Counted from the first letter of the stretch, positions 27,108 to 36,760 are shown. The stretch: DNA of 64,000 nt from Propionispora vibrioides (GCF_900110485.1 NZ_FODY01000004.1:62001-126000), one strand, 5' to 3'. Numbers and translations: made by a program. Notes: a model not told the origin generated them from the letters alone.

Positions 27108-29160
27108 GTCCCGCAGGTCTCCTTCCCAGCACAAACAGCAGATAGTGAAGGACCTGTACGCCGATTAAGGCGGCGATCCCGCAGACAATTCCCATAAACA
27201 AACCATCCAGTCCCCGGATAAAGGACATGAAAATGGGCGTCCGCATATGAGCGAAGGTTTCAGCCAATGAGCCCTGGCCAATGGTGGCCACTACGACAAG
27301 AGAATAGCGCAGCGTCGACGGCCAACGCCGGCAAAAAGCCATGAGCAGCAAGTAAAAGGCCGGATGGCCAATCACAAATTCCTTGCCCCGCGGCCGGGCA
27401 TACATGACCTGCTCCAAAAAGTAGCGTAGCTTCAATTCCAGTGCCGATACCGGTACGCCGGCCGTATGGCCCGACCGTCCGATATACACCCAGGCGGCAA
27501 TCGCCACAAAGGCCGCTCCCAGTAAGGTTTTTAAATAGACAGGGTAGTTCAGTACTTTGCTGATTTGCCGTCCGATGCCGGCCCGGTCCAGCGGCAGTTG
27601 CTCTTCAAACAGGCTGTACCGGGTCAGGTACACCCAGGTAATCAACACTAACGGCGCCACGAAAATCAGCTTAACGCCCCGGAAAATCTCCATTTCCAAT
27701 AAAAAGCGGACATCGGCCAGCACAGCACCGACAAACAGACCGCCCATAATGGATAGCAGCACGGTTACAGTCAGACCCACCGTTCCCAGTACCAGCATGC
27801 GGCCCAGCCCTGTTTTAGAACCCAGACTCTCGTTGGCTCGCCACCGGTCAAGCTGCCAAGTCATGGACAGCACAGGGAATAAAATGGCGCTCATAGTGGC
27901 CGTAGCCTGGCGGATCAACGTGCCACCGCCAGCCAGTACCGGCAGGCTCAATCCAATGGTAAGCAACGCCAGCAGCAAATATTGATACCGCGGCTTAAAA
28001 GGATAAACCAAAGTTAAAAACAGTACCCCGGCCGCCGTCGTGCCGAAAATCACCAACGCTAACAGCAACGCTGACGGGAAGTAAGGGGGGAAATAAGTAG
28101 CCGGCCCGATGGTAAAGCTGTTTTCCAGCAAGGCATCCCTGACACCGGCAACATAGTCCAGATTGGTTTCCACCAGTGTCTTACCCAGCTCCGGCTTTTC
28201 ATAATTTCGCAGCAGATTGACCCGGATATTGCGCTCCTGGTCGGTCAATACCCAGCGGTGGATGGCTTCGTCCGGTTTTAACTTGGGCTGTTCGTCCTTG
28301 GGAATGACATATACCCGGGCTGACCGGTAGTGATTGGCGGCAGCCAACGGCAACAACCCGTCCTGTTTTAGAAACTGCAGCTGCAGCGGATGCTCAATCA
28401 TGTCCAGCGTAAGCTGCTGTTCCTGCATCCGTTTTACCGTATGGGGCAGAAGATCCGGATAGCCCAGTACCTCATCGCCGACAAACATGAGCGAACTGAC
28501 GCCGGGAATGTCCCGGAGACGGTCAAAAACGGCATCGACGTCGTCTTCCGTCACCTTATTATAGTTAGTAGGCCGGGCCACAACATAAAACCCATAGCCG
28601 GCCGCTTCTTTCATTTCGGCAGTCGACAGGCCTAAGTTCCACTTTTCCAGTTTTTCAAAGCTGGCTTTGACAGCTAGTACCGGGGCAGTGCCCTCTTCCA
28701 GCACAACAACCCGCTCCGGGCTCAGCCGGCGCAGGAGGTCACTCTTCACCTCGGCAAAGGTCAGGGGATCCTGACCCACAATGTACACATCCTCCGGTAA
28801 AATACGTCCCGCCTCAATAAAGTTCCGCCAGCGCGGATCATTCATCGAGCCCGTCCGGTACTGCTGGAGCAGTTGAGAGCCGGGCACAGCCAGGATTTTA
28901 CCGCTTTTATTCAGCTTTTCCAGCGTGGTCTCGTATACGGCCAGCGAGGTAATCCCCGCATCCTTGAACTGGTGCATCAGCTCCGGCACAGGAACGCCTT
29001 CGATTTGCGCCAGCCCGGTAATATCCTCATAATCCATGACCAGCTCAACCCGCGAGTTGTTCTCCTCCAGGCCGTGACGCTGCCAGCCGATGGCCAGTGC
29101 TGCCAGGAAGCCGACAGCTATGCATAAAATAAGTAGTTTATTATATCTGTATTCCGTCAA
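27100..29160 (-). CDS. DUF5693 family polytopic membrane protein
   Basis: A protein of about 686 residues. After one N-terminal helix (LLILCIAVGFLAALAIGW) comes a ~330-residue extracytoplasmic domain, then about eight hydrophobic helices from residue ~355 to the end. The extracytoplasmic start (RVELVMDYEDITGLA ... LMHQFKDAGITSLAVYETTLEKL) is the DUF5693 pattern. Function unknown, but it regularly neighbours csaB, so a role in cell-wall polymer attachment or export is plausible. The start is probably the TTG at 29160, with GGTGGAG 6 bases upstream; a TTG at 29181 is possible. Confidence 0.85.
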   Translation of the reverse strand: MTEYRYNKLLILCIAVGFLAALAIGWQRHGLEENNSRVELVMDYEDITGLAQIEGVPVPELMHQFKDAGITSLAVYETTLEKLNKSGKILAVPGSQLLQQYRTGSMNDPRWRNFIEAGRILPEDVYIVGQDPLTFAEVKSDLLRRLSPERVVVLEEGTAPVLAVKASFEKLEKWNLGLSTAEMKEAAGYGFYVVARPTNYNKVTEDDVDAVFDRLRDIPGVSSLMFVGDEVLGYPDLLPHTVKRMQEQQLTLDMIEHPLQLQFLKQDGLLPLAAANHYRSARVYVIPKDEQPKLKPDEAIHRWVLTDQERNIRVNLLRNYEKPELGKTLVETNLDYVAGVRDALLENSFTIGPATYFPPYFPSALLLALVIFGTTAAGVLFLTLVYPFKPRYQYLLLALLTIGLSLPVLAGGGTLIRQATATMSAILFPVLSMTWQLDRWRANESLGSKTGLGRMLVLGTVGLTVTVLLSIMGGLFVGAVLADVRFLLEMEIFRGVKLIFVAPLVLITWVYLTRYSLFEEQLPLDRAGIGRQISKVLNYPVYLKTLLGAAFVAIAAWVYIGRSGHTAGVPVSALELKLRYFLEQVMYARPRGKEFVIGHPAFYLLLMAFCRRWPSTLRYSLVVVATIGQGSLAETFAHMRTPIFMSFIRGLDGLFMGIVCGIAALIGVQVLHYLLFVLGRRPAGHE

Positions 29161-29238
29161 CAATCTCTCCACCTTTATCAAATAACTCCAAAAGAAACAT
29201 AATATAAAATTCGTCTCCTGTCCAGGGGAACCCTCCTG

Positions 29239-29279
29239 CAGTACCTTGTCAGTCTTAATCCGTGCCGATAAGGTTCTAG
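29239..29279. repeat. 41-bp remnant of the MITE-like element
   Basis: CAGTACCTTGTCAGTCTTAAT at the left and GATAAGGTTCTAG at the right are the two ends of the element found in full at 34039 and 38776, with only a few bases between. The right end overlaps the stop codon (29276-29278) of the DUF2993 gene, so the element may have supplied or shifted that stop. Confidence 0.65.
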
Positions 29280-29971
29280 CGAGGGCGATTATCCGTGTGG
29301 AGAGTCACTTTGCCATGCTCCATAACAATATCACGGACACCGACATTGAAGGGAAGCTTCTTTAAATCCACCAGCGGAATTTCCGCCAATACCGCACCGC
29401 CTAGGTTTCCAACCAGGTTGTTATTGAGTAAAAACCGTTCGGTAACAAACTTAATTTTCTGTCCGTCTCCGACAATTTTTCCATCCAGGGTGATGGCCAG
29501 GCTGGCAAAGCCGCCGATGGAAAAGCTGCTGCTTACCTGGACTTTTTCCGGCGTGATGGTAACAACGGCATTTTTTATGCCTTTAACCGATTGATTCAGA
29601 TAGGCGGCCAGTTCTTCTGCCGTAATCACTGCCGACAGGTCGACCGTTCCCACCGATTGCAGCACGACCGCCCGGCGGCTCACCAGCGCCTCCATGTCCA
29701 GCCGCACATCGGTCAGTACAGCATGCAGCTCGCTAAAGGTTAGCTTGTCGGTTTTCGCCTGAACCGCATCCAGCGTAATTGTATCAAATCCGCCGCCCAG
29801 CATCAAGAGTGCCGGCCGTCGTTCTAAACGGGCCACCACCTGGCTGCTGTTAAGTACATCCATCAGGCCGTGCGAAACCGCCTGGGATAAAAGAGAAGGC
29901 AACAGCCATTCACCGGTCACAGCCAGCACCAGCAAAAGGCTCAGAATTATCGCTGCAAGGCGCTTGGACAT
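29276..29971 (-). CDS. DUF2993 (LmeA-like) exported lipid-binding protein
   Basis: A 231-residue protein with an N-terminal signal or anchor (LAAIILSLLLVLAVTGEWLLP) and a beta-rich domain: AVSHGLMDVLNSSQVVARLERRPALLMLGGGFDTITLDA, VLTDVRLDMEAL and ELAAYLNQSVKGIKNAVVTITPEKVQV. This is the DUF2993/LmeA pattern; LmeA in mycobacteria binds phospholipids in the periplasm. ATG at 29971 is preferred to a TTG at 29977, with AAGGGGG about 9 bases upstream. The C-terminal residues are coded by the edge of a repeat remnant, so the natural end may once have been different. Confidence 0.8.
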   Translation of the reverse strand: MSKRLAAIILSLLLVLAVTGEWLLPSLLSQAVSHGLMDVLNSSQVVARLERRPALLMLGGGFDTITLDAVQAKTDKLTFSELHAVLTDVRLDMEALVSRRAVVLQSVGTVDLSAVITAEELAAYLNQSVKGIKNAVVTITPEKVQVSSSFSIGGFASLAITLDGKIVGDGQKIKFVTERFLLNNNLVGNLGGAVLAEIPLVDLKKLPFNVGVRDIVMEHGKVTLHTDNRPR

Positions 29972-29995
29972 AGACAAAAGCCCCCTTGTTATTCT

Positions 29996-31094
29996 TTACA
30001 AACCGCTCCGTAAATACGCTTCAATAAACAAATCCAGCTCGCCGTCCATGACAGCCTGGGTATTGCCTGTTTCCGTATTAGTCCGGTGGTCTTTCACCAG
30101 ATTATAAGGATGGAACACATAGGATCTGATCTGGCTGCCCCATTCGATCGCCTGGTATTCGCCACCCAGTTCCGCTTTCTTAACGCTCTGCTTTTGCCGT
30201 TCCAGCTCAAACAGCTTAGCCCGCAAGAGGCGCATACACTGTTCGCGGTTCTGGATCTGGGACCGTTCGCTTTGGCACTGCACGACAACCCCTGTCGGCA
30301 AATGAGTCATCCGGACGGCCGAGTCGGTTTTATTGATGTGCTGGCCACCGGCACCGCCGGCCCGGAAGGTATCCACCCGCAGATCGACCGGATTGATGTT
30401 GATTTCTACCGTATCGTCCACTTCCGGCATGACATCGGCAGCAGCGAACGAAGTATGGCGGCGGCCGCTGGCATCAAACGGCGAGATCCGTACCAGCCGG
30501 TGCACGCCCTTTTCGGCTTTCAAATAACCATAGGCGTTGCGGCCGGAAATCAGCAGCGTAACGCTTTTAACCCCCGCTTCATCGCCGGCCAGAAAATCCA
30601 TAGTTTCCACTTTGTAGCCATTCTTCTCGGCCCAACGCACATACATTCTGAGCAGCATCTGCACCCAGTCCTGGGCCTCGGTGCCACCCGCTCCGGCATG
30701 GAGTGTCAAAATGGCATTGTTGCCGTCATATTCACCGGACAGCATCAGGGAAAGCTCCAAATGTTCAATATCACGATTCAGCGCTTTGATTGTCTCTACC
30801 ACATCGGGATAGACACTTTCGTCCTGTTCCTCCATGCCCAGCTGCCATAAAACCGACATGTCGCTATAACGGCTTTGCAAGTTCTCATACTGCCCCACGC
30901 TGTCTTTCAGGCCAGTCAATTGCTGCATGACCGTCTGGGCCTTTTCCGGCGTATCCCAAAAACCGGGAGCGCTGATCTGATTCTCCAGTTCGGCAATCCG
31001 GTCCTGTTTACCGGCTACGTCAAAGAGAAGCCCTCATTTCATCCAGTTTCTTGCCTAAATCCTGTATCTGTACCCGTAAATCTTCCAATAGCAA
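29996..31094 (-). CDS. prfB: peptide chain release factor 2 (programmed +1 frameshift)
   Basis: RF2 ends translation at UGA and UAA. The gene is split: a 24-codon first frame starting at TTG 31094 (LEDLRVQIQDLGKKLDEMRASL) ends at CTT TGA C (31019-31025). A +1 shift then continues as DVAGKQDRIAELENQISAPGFW into the long frame, giving 365 residues. The stop-recognition tripeptide SPF is in RISPFDASGRR and the peptidyl-tRNA hydrolysis motif is GGAGGQHINK. The first frame has GGAG 10 bases before the TTG. The next gene upstream is secA, as in most Firmicutes. Confidence 0.97.
31019..31025 (-). promoter_or_regulatory. RF2 autoregulatory frameshift site
   Basis: The minus strand reads CTT TGA C at codons 24-25, preceded by AGGGCTTCT, whose AGGG can act as the internal Shine-Dalgarno that promotes the shift. 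When RF2 is scarce the UGA is not recognised, the ribosome slips +1 and full RF2 is made. Confidence 0.95.
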
Positions 31095-31270
31095 GTTATC
31101 TCAACTCCTGTAGCGCCTGCCGGGCAAGCCGGGCAGGGCCGCTAATAATAATTTATGTTTTTCGGCAACTCCGTTTAAAAGCGGCACAACCGCCTTTCCC
31201 CGCAAACGGGAAAAGACGGGCGGCAGCGCAGACTCCCACTACAGTTAAGTGGGAGCTTTTCGTTTAGCGG

Positions 31271-33805
31271 TTATTTACCGCAGCATTTTTTATATTTTTT
31301 GCCTGAACCGCAGGGGCACAGATCATTGCGTCCCACAGCGTCCTTAACAGCCTGCGGTTCATGGCCGGCCGATTCACCGGCTGACTCACCGGCCGATTTT
31401 ACAGCCGAGATTTCTTCGTGGCTTTCATGAGCCTGCTGCAGATGGTCCTCCGGCTGGGTGACAATATTCACGCGATAGATGTATTTCACAATATCCTCCT
31501 GGATATTATCAATCATCTGCTGGAACATATCATAGGCCTCAATCTTATATTCGATCAGCGGATCGCGCTGGCCGTAAGCCCTGAGTCCGATACCCTCACG
31601 CAGCATATCCATGGCGTCCAGGTGCTCCATCCACTTGCTGTCCACCACTTTCAGCATGACCACTTTTTCCAGTTCCCGCATGTTGTCTTCGCCAAACAGG
31701 GCTTCCCGGGCATTGTAGGCATCGGTGGCTGTTTTGAGCAGTTCTTCCCGCAGCTCATCCCGGCTAAACTTGGCGAGATGTTCTTCCGTCAGAGTTCCCG
31801 GCGGGGCAAACAGACCTTCCATATATTCAATCAACCCGACATAGTCCCATTCTTCCGGGAAAAGCTTCTCGTCGGCATATAGCTCCATGCCCCGGTCGGC
31901 CAGCTTCTCAATCATGTGGAAAATATTTTCCCGCATGTTTTCACCGGTCAGAATCGAACGGCGCTGACCATAAATCACTTCGCGCTGCTGATTCATGACA
32001 TCGTCATATTCGAGCACATGTTTCCGGATATCGAAGTTGCGGCCTTCCACTTTCTTCTGGGCCTGCTCAATCGATCTGGTGATCAGCGAATGCTCAATGG
32101 GCTCATCCTCTTCCATACCAAGCTTATCCATGATACCGGCGATGTTATCGGCCCCGAACAACCGCATCAGATCGTCCTCTAAGGACAGGTAGAAGCGGGA
32201 TGAGCCGGGGTCGCCCTGACGACCGGCCCGGCCGCGGAGCTGATTATCAATGCGTCGGCTTTCATGGCGCTCAGTACCGATAATATGTAGGCCGCCCAGC
32301 TCGGGAACGCCCTCACCCAGCACGATATCGGTACCGCGGCCGGCCATATTGGTGGCGATGGTCACGGCATTGCGCTGTCCGGCCTGGACAATGATCTGCG
32401 CTTCCAGCTCATGATATTTGGCATTCAGCACATTATGGATGATGCCACGCCGCTTAAGCTGCTGGCTTAAGTCCTCCGATTGCTCAATGGAGGTGGTGCC
32501 GACCAGCACCGGCTGTCCTTTCGCGTTCAATTGGGCGATTTCTTCAATAACGGCCTTATACTTGGCCCGTTTCGTTTTATAGATCACATCCGGCAAATCC
32601 TGCCGGCTGACCGGCTTATTAGTCGGAATAACCAGCACATCCAGCCGGTAAATCTTACGGAACTCAGTTTCCTCCGTCTTGGCCGTACCGGTCATGCCGG
32701 CCAGCTTTTCATACATACGGAAGTAGTTCTGGAAGGTAATCGAGGCCAGCGTCTGACTTTCCCGCTCGATTTTCACGCCCTCCTTGGCCTCAATGGCCTG
32801 GTGCAGCCCGTCGGAGTAACGGCGGCCGAACATAAGCCGTCCGGTAAATTCGTCAACAATGACCACTTCCCCGTCCTTGACCACATAATCGCGGTCCCGC
32901 TTCATCAAGCCGTGAGCCTTCAGGGCCTGGTTGAAATGGTGGGAGTATTCAATGTTTTCACTTTCATACATATTTTTAATGTTTAACAGCTTTTCCGCCT
33001 TGGCAATACCGCTTTCGGTCGGCGCCACAGTATGGGCCTTTTCGTCAACAGTGTAATCTTCCGTTTCCTTTAATTTAGGCACTACCTTGGCCAGCACATA
33101 GTAAAGGTCGGTGGATTTTTCCCCCGGTCCGGAAATAATCAGCGGCGTCCGCGCCTCATCGACCAAAATGCTGTCCACTTCGTCGACAATGGCGTAATGG
33201 AGCGGCCGCTGTACCATTTGATCGGCATGGATAACCATGTTGTCCCGCAAATAGTCGAAACCGAATTCATTATTGGTACCATAGGTAATATCGGCGGCAT
33301 AGGCAGCACGGCGCTGGGCAAAATCCAGTCCATGCACGATGAGTCCCACCGACAGTCCCAGGAAATTATAGACCTTGGCCATCCACTCGCTGTCGCGGCG
33401 GGCCAGATAATCATTGACCGTAACAACATGAACACCCTTACCGGTCAGCGCGTTTAAATACACCGGCAGCGTAGCCACCAGCGTCTTGCCTTCACCGGTA
33501 CGCATTTCAGCGATGTTACCGCCATGAAGCGTAATGCCGCCCAACAGCTGGACGTCGAAATGACGCATACCCAATACCCGGCGGGACGCTTCCCGCACTA
33601 CGGCAAAGGCTTCTGGCAGCAGATCGTCCAGGCTCTCGCCATCTTCCAGGCGCCGTTTGAATTCGCCGGTTTTCGCCGACAGTGAGGAATCACTCAGGCT
33701 CTGCAGCCCGGTTTCCAAACCATTGACCTGCTCCACATATTTCGTCATACGCTTAATTTCTCTTTCGTTATCATCACCAAAGATATTCTTAAGAAACTTA
33801 AACAA
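31271..33805 (-). CDS. secA: preprotein translocase ATPase SecA
   Basis: The motor of Sec protein export. The 844 residues show the order expected: [26 protein letters not shown], Walker [34 protein letters not shown], the helicase C-terminal half ([33 protein letters not shown]), the scaffold and wing domains and a C-terminal zinc tail [16 protein letters not shown] that binds SecB or ribosomes. The linker before the tail contains a small SAGE repeat. A strong promoter is 106 bases upstream. It is followed after 176 bases by prfB. Confidence 0.98.
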   Translation of the reverse strand: MFKFLKNIFGDDNEREIKRMTKYVEQVNGLETGLQSLSDSSLSAKTGEFKRRLEDGESLDDLLPEAFAVVREASRRVLGMRHFDVQLLGGITLHGGNIAEMRTGEGKTLVATLPVYLNALTGKGVHVVTVNDYLARRDSEWMAKVYNFLGLSVGLIVHGLDFAQRRAAYAADITYGTNNEFGFDYLRDNMVIHADQMVQRPLHYAIVDEVDSILVDEARTPLIISGPGEKSTDLYYVLAKVVPKLKETEDYTVDEKAHTVAPTESGIAKAEKLLNIKNMYESENIEYSHHFNQALKAHGLMKRDRDYVVKDGEVVIVDEFTGRLMFGRRYSDGLHQAIEAKEGVKIERESQTLASITFQNYFRMYEKLAGMTGTAKTEETEFRKIYRLDVLVIPTNKPVSRQDLPDVIYKTKRAKYKAVIEEIAQLNAKGQPVLVGTTSIEQSEDLSQQLKRRGIIHNVLNAKYHELEAQIIVQAGQRNAVTIATNMAGRGTDIVLGEGVPELGGLHIIGTERHESRRIDNQLRGRAGRQGDPGSSRFYLSLEDDLMRLFGADNIAGIMDKLGMEEDEPIEHSLITRSIEQAQKKVEGRNFDIRKHVLEYDDVMNQQREVIYGQRRSILTGENMRENIFHMIEKLADRGMELYADEKLFPEEWDYVGLIEYMEGLFAPPGTLTEEHLAKFSRDELREELLKTATDAYNAREALFGEDNMRELEKVVMLKVVDSKWMEHLDAMDMLREGIGLRAYGQRDPLIEYKIEAYDMFQQMIDNIQEDIVKYIYRVNIVTQPEDHLQQAHESHEEISAVKSAGESAGESAGHEPQAVKDAVGRNDLCPCGSGKKYKKCCGK

Positions 33806-33910
33806 TTATTACCAGCTCCTTATACAGCGCTTCCCTTATCTTTTTATGACAGTGGCAGTGATTTGTTCATTGCCATAGTGCGTCTATTATACAATACACG
33901 CTATTATAAA

Positions 33911-33939
33911 ATTTTACCAGACTATTGACACTCTGTCAA
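33911..33939 (-). promoter_or_regulatory. secA promoter
   Basis: On the minus strand TTGACA (33934-33939), a 17-base spacer and TAAAAT (33911-33916) form a near-consensus sigma-A promoter. The -35 lies in a TTGACA-GAGTGTCAA inverted repeat. Confidence 0.8.
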
Positions 33940-34038
33940 AAACAGACTGGCTGTTTTCTATCCATTAATTTATTTTTTCTAATAAACCTCATGCTTATTA
34001 TATACCGCTATAGGCCATCCGATGAAAATAATTTAGCC

Positions 34039-34200
34039 TAGTACCTTGTCAATCCTAAAACTGTAAGAATAATGGCGCGGCTATTTTTCGCGAGACAAGG
34101 CGGAGGAAGGGGGCATAACGTTAGTATGCCGACTGACGACAACGAAGGCTTGCAGAAAATAGACCGTCAGTATTCACAGATTAGGGTTGATAAGGTACTA
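34039..34200. mobile_element. MITE-like element, copy 1 (162 bp)
   Basis: The ends are inverted repeats: TAGTACCTTGTCAATCCTAA on the left and TAGTACCTTATCAACCCTAA as reverse complement of the right, 18 of 20 identical. The element is flanked by or ends in TA, as for TA-targeting transposons (IS630/Tc1 type). Inside are a GGCATA/TATGCC hairpin and the core GACTGACGACAACGAAG, which is identical in the second copy at 38776. No protein is encoded. It lies between the secA promoter and the hydrogenase cytochrome gene. Confidence 0.85.
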
Positions 34201-34283
34201 ATGTTTATTGGTAAACTACAGCTTTACAGACAAGCCCTAACAATAAGAAAGGCAGCTTAGCTATCGCTAAACCGCCAGGAAGA

Positions 34284-34982
34284 TTAGGCTCCCTTTTCCA
34301 TGGGTTCCTCTGTAGTTTTGCCCGTTACCCGTTCGATTTTGTGAGCCACCCACAGAGGATTGTGGTGTTTCACTTCAGAAAGCGGCTGGGTCCCGTCGCC
34401 AAACATAGCTTTAAATTCGCCCTGATTGTAGATGCCCAGAAACATATGCCCCACCAGGCAGGCCGTCATTGCCAACCCGATCCACAGATGACCGAATTCG
34501 ACCCAATAGACAAACAGCTTGGGAAAAAAGGGAATAAACGAGTACAGCAGCCAGCCGCTAGCCGTCAGGAAGGCACCACCGACCAGCATAATTACTCCCA
34601 TCAACTTCTGACCCGAATTCAGCTTATCCATCGGCATCACCGGTACTTCCCGGCCGAGTAGAATTTTGTGAAGATAGCCGCCACCAATTTTCAGCCACTC
34701 CAGATCATGACGGCTCCAGGACAAGACCAGCCGAAAAAAGGCCACAATGCGGTCAAAACCGGTAAACATAAACGTAAAGGCCGATATAGTCAGAATGGCC
34801 GCACTGACAATATGAATCCGCATGGCCAAATTGACAAATTCCTCACTGCCGGGCTTCTGCCAGATAATCAGGCCGGTTATGGCTGCCGGCAAAAAACCGA
34901 TCACCAGACCCCAGTGAAACAGCCGCGACGGCCAGCGATGTTTTAATACCCGGGCATGTTCTTCCTTATGATGGTTCACCAC
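34284..34982 (-). CDS. hydrogenase-linked cytochrome b (FdnI/FDH-gamma type)
   Basis: A 232-residue membrane protein with four to five helices and histidines placed as in the diheme cytochrome b subunits of formate dehydrogenase and hydrogenase: HRWPSRLFHWGLV, MRIHIVSAAIL, HLWIGLAMTACLVGHMFLGIYN. It would take electrons from the exported hydrogenase subunits and pass them to the quinone pool. It lies 9 bases downstream of the hydrogenase small-subunit gene, the last gene of the three-gene operon. Confidence 0.9.
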   Translation of the reverse strand: MVNHHKEEHARVLKHRWPSRLFHWGLVIGFLPAAITGLIIWQKPGSEEFVNLAMRIHIVSAAILTISAFTFMFTGFDRIVAFFRLVLSWSRHDLEWLKIGGGYLHKILLGREVPVMPMDKLNSGQKLMGVIMLVGGAFLTASGWLLYSFIPFFPKLFVYWVEFGHLWIGLAMTACLVGHMFLGIYNQGEFKAMFGDGTQPLSEVKHHNPLWVAHKIERVTGKTTEEPMEKGA

Positions 34983-34991
34983 ACTTCCCCC

Positions 34992-35303
34992 CTATACCAA
35001 TTTAGCCCGGTCAATATACCGGGTATGAAAGAGTTCTTCCGCTAAAGGCCCCAGCGGCTTACCGGCAAACTTGTCATACATATTGGTCAGCGCCTGGTTG
35101 TTATGGCTTTGCCGTACCTTGGCCTTTACATCATCCTTATACAGTCCCTGGGTGCGCAGTTTGATATATTTGCTCCGGTCCTGCACCAAATCGGTGACCA
35201 CATAGGCACCGCTCCACAGAAATGCACTGGCCACACCGGTGGCGGCCAGAAACTCCCGCCGCGTTATTTTTACCGTTTTTTCCACATAATCATACCGTGC
35301 CAT
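34992..35303 (-). CDS. [FeFe]-hydrogenase small subunit with Tat signal
   Basis: A 103-residue protein with a twin-arginine signal, ITRREFLAATG (Arg15-Arg16), then a hydrophobic stretch, followed by the Fe_hyd_SSU pattern (KYIKLRTQGLYKDDVKAKVRQSHNNQALTNMYDKFAGKPLGPLAEELFHTRYI). In Desulfovibrio-type periplasmic hydrogenases this subunit wraps around the catalytic one and carries the only export signal, so the pair crosses the membrane together. It is 21 bases downstream of the large-subunit gene. Confidence 0.93.
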   Translation of the reverse strand: MARYDYVEKTVKITRREFLAATGVASAFLWSGAYVVTDLVQDRSKYIKLRTQGLYKDDVKAKVRQSHNNQALTNMYDKFAGKPLGPLAEELFHTRYIDRAKLV

Positions 35304-35324
35304 CGTAACACCTTCTCCTTCAGC

Positions 35325-36584
35325 TTAGGTCCAGGGCAACAAGGCCCGATACTTGTCTATCCAGGAAGTTCCCATCGGGTTGATCGGCTGTCCGCCGCCA
35401 TTGATGCAACCGCCGGGACAGTTCATAACCTCAATGAAATGGTAAGGCGAGGTTCCCGCCGCCACCGCCTCGGCAACCGGCCGAAGATTAGCTTTGATAC
35501 CATGGACGACAGCTACCTTAAGATGGATGTCCTTGCCGGTCTTGGCATCAGTCAGTACCACTTCCGCCTCCTTGACGCCCTGCAGGCCGCGGACCGGCGT
35601 ATACTCCAGATTGGTCATTTCCTTGCCGGTAATAACAAAGGAGGCGGTCCGTAGTGCCGCCTCCATAACGCCCCCGGTCACACCAAATATAGCACCTGCG
35701 CCGCTATACTGTGCCAGGGGATTATCTTCATCGGACCACTCTGTTATTGCCGCGAAGTCAATATGCAATTTACGGAACAACCGTGCCAAATCCCTTGTTG
35801 TCAGTACGGTATCAACATCGGGATATTCTGAAGTGGCGCCTTGTGTTTGCCAATAGTCGGCGGCACTGTGAAATTCCGGACGGGATGCTTCGAATTTTTT
35901 CGCCGTACAGGGCATGATGCCTACTACATACATGTTATCAGGTTTAACCTGCCAGATATCTCTGGCCCCGTAGGTTTTGGCGACCGCCCCGGCCATCATC
36001 AGCGGTGATTTGGCTGACGAAAGGTGCGGTAAGATTTCAGGATAATTCAGTTCGGTAAACCGCACCCAGGCCGGACAACAGGAGGTAAACTGGGGCAGCG
36101 GCCCCAAGGGATGCTCCGACGGTTCGCCCAGTACCTGTTGGCGAATCTTGGCCACCAGTTCCATGCCTTCTTCCATGATGGTGTTATCGGCAGCGAAGTT
36201 GGTGTCAATCACTTTGAAGCCGGCCTGTTTCATAGCGCCATAAAGTTTCTCCGTCGCCAGTGTGCCGGGAGGCATTCCGAATTCCTCACCGATAGCCACT
36301 CTGACCGACGGCGCATTGGAGGCCACCACTGTCACCGCCGGGTCCCTCAGCTTGGCGATGACCGTATCTACCGGGTCCACCAGATCCTGGATGGCCCCGA
36401 AGGGACAGTTGATCAAACATTGTCCACAGGAAATACAGGTTTCATTATTGACATGATGCGTCGTGCCGTACTTACCCTCAATGGAATTGGTCGGGCAAAA
36501 CTGCTTGCACGAATCGCATCCCTTACATTTTTTACGGTCAATCTGAATGATCTCCGTATGTTCACTTTTCTGAAATCCAGTCAC
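35325..36584 (-). CDS. [FeFe]-hydrogenase large (catalytic) subunit, exported type
   Basis: The 419-residue catalytic subunit. Two [4Fe-4S] ferredoxin clusters are at the N-terminus (CKGCDSCKQFCP and CISCGQCLINCP). The H-cluster ligands follow in order: TSCCPAWVRF, MPCTAKKFEA and MNCPGGCINGGGQP, with all four cysteines present. It lacks its own signal and should be exported with the Tat-tagged small subunit encoded next. Start GTG at 36584 has GGGGGG 7 bases upstream. With the cytochrome b gene the operon encodes a quinone-linked, most likely H2-uptake, enzyme on the outer face of the membrane. No maturation genes (hydEFG) are in the window. Confidence 0.96.
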   Translation of the reverse strand: MTGFQKSEHTEIIQIDRKKCKGCDSCKQFCPTNSIEGKYGTTHHVNNETCISCGQCLINCPFGAIQDLVDPVDTVIAKLRDPAVTVVASNAPSVRVAIGEEFGMPPGTLATEKLYGAMKQAGFKVIDTNFAADNTIMEEGMELVAKIRQQVLGEPSEHPLGPLPQFTSCCPAWVRFTELNYPEILPHLSSAKSPLMMAGAVAKTYGARDIWQVKPDNMYVVGIMPCTAKKFEASRPEFHSAADYWQTQGATSEYPDVDTVLTTRDLARLFRKLHIDFAAITEWSDEDNPLAQYSGAGAIFGVTGGVMEAALRTASFVITGKEMTNLEYTPVRGLQGVKEAEVVLTDAKTGKDIHLKVAVVHGIKANLRPVAEAVAAGTSPYHFIEVMNCPGGCINGGGQPINPMGTSWIDKYRALLPWT

Positions 36585-36619
36585 TGGCAGGCCCCCCGTT
36601 TAAATACATCCAAATTTGG

Positions 36620-36720
36620 CTATACTAGTATAGAATTGTATTATTGCGACCCGTTTTCCATATTGTAAAAACAAAATTTTGAATACAATATACACACATG
36701 TATTTTATCACAATTTGACG
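36620..36720. promoter_or_regulatory. divergent control region of the hydrogenase operon
   Basis: Contains a perfect 14-bp palindrome CTATACTAGTATAG (36620-36633) and, nearer the plus-strand gene, ATACACACATGTAT and TTGTGATAAAATACA (minus strand), which resembles one half of a Rex-type site (TTGTGA). The sequence is very AT-rich. No confident -35/-10 pair was fixed. Redox control is an inference. Confidence 0.4.
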
Positions 36721-36760
36721 CACCCAATAAAGAAAAAAATGCATAAAGGTGGTCTGTTTT

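Noticed and set aside
29996-30928. prfB as a truncated pseudogene lacking its N-terminus
   Set aside because: The missing part is present upstream in another frame, joined by the normal programmed frameshift.
31232-31258. The CTCCCAC/GTGGGAG hairpin between secA and prfB as a secA terminator
   Set aside because: On the minus strand it is followed by TCTGCG, not by a T-run; T-rich sequence is only on the plus side, where no gene ends.
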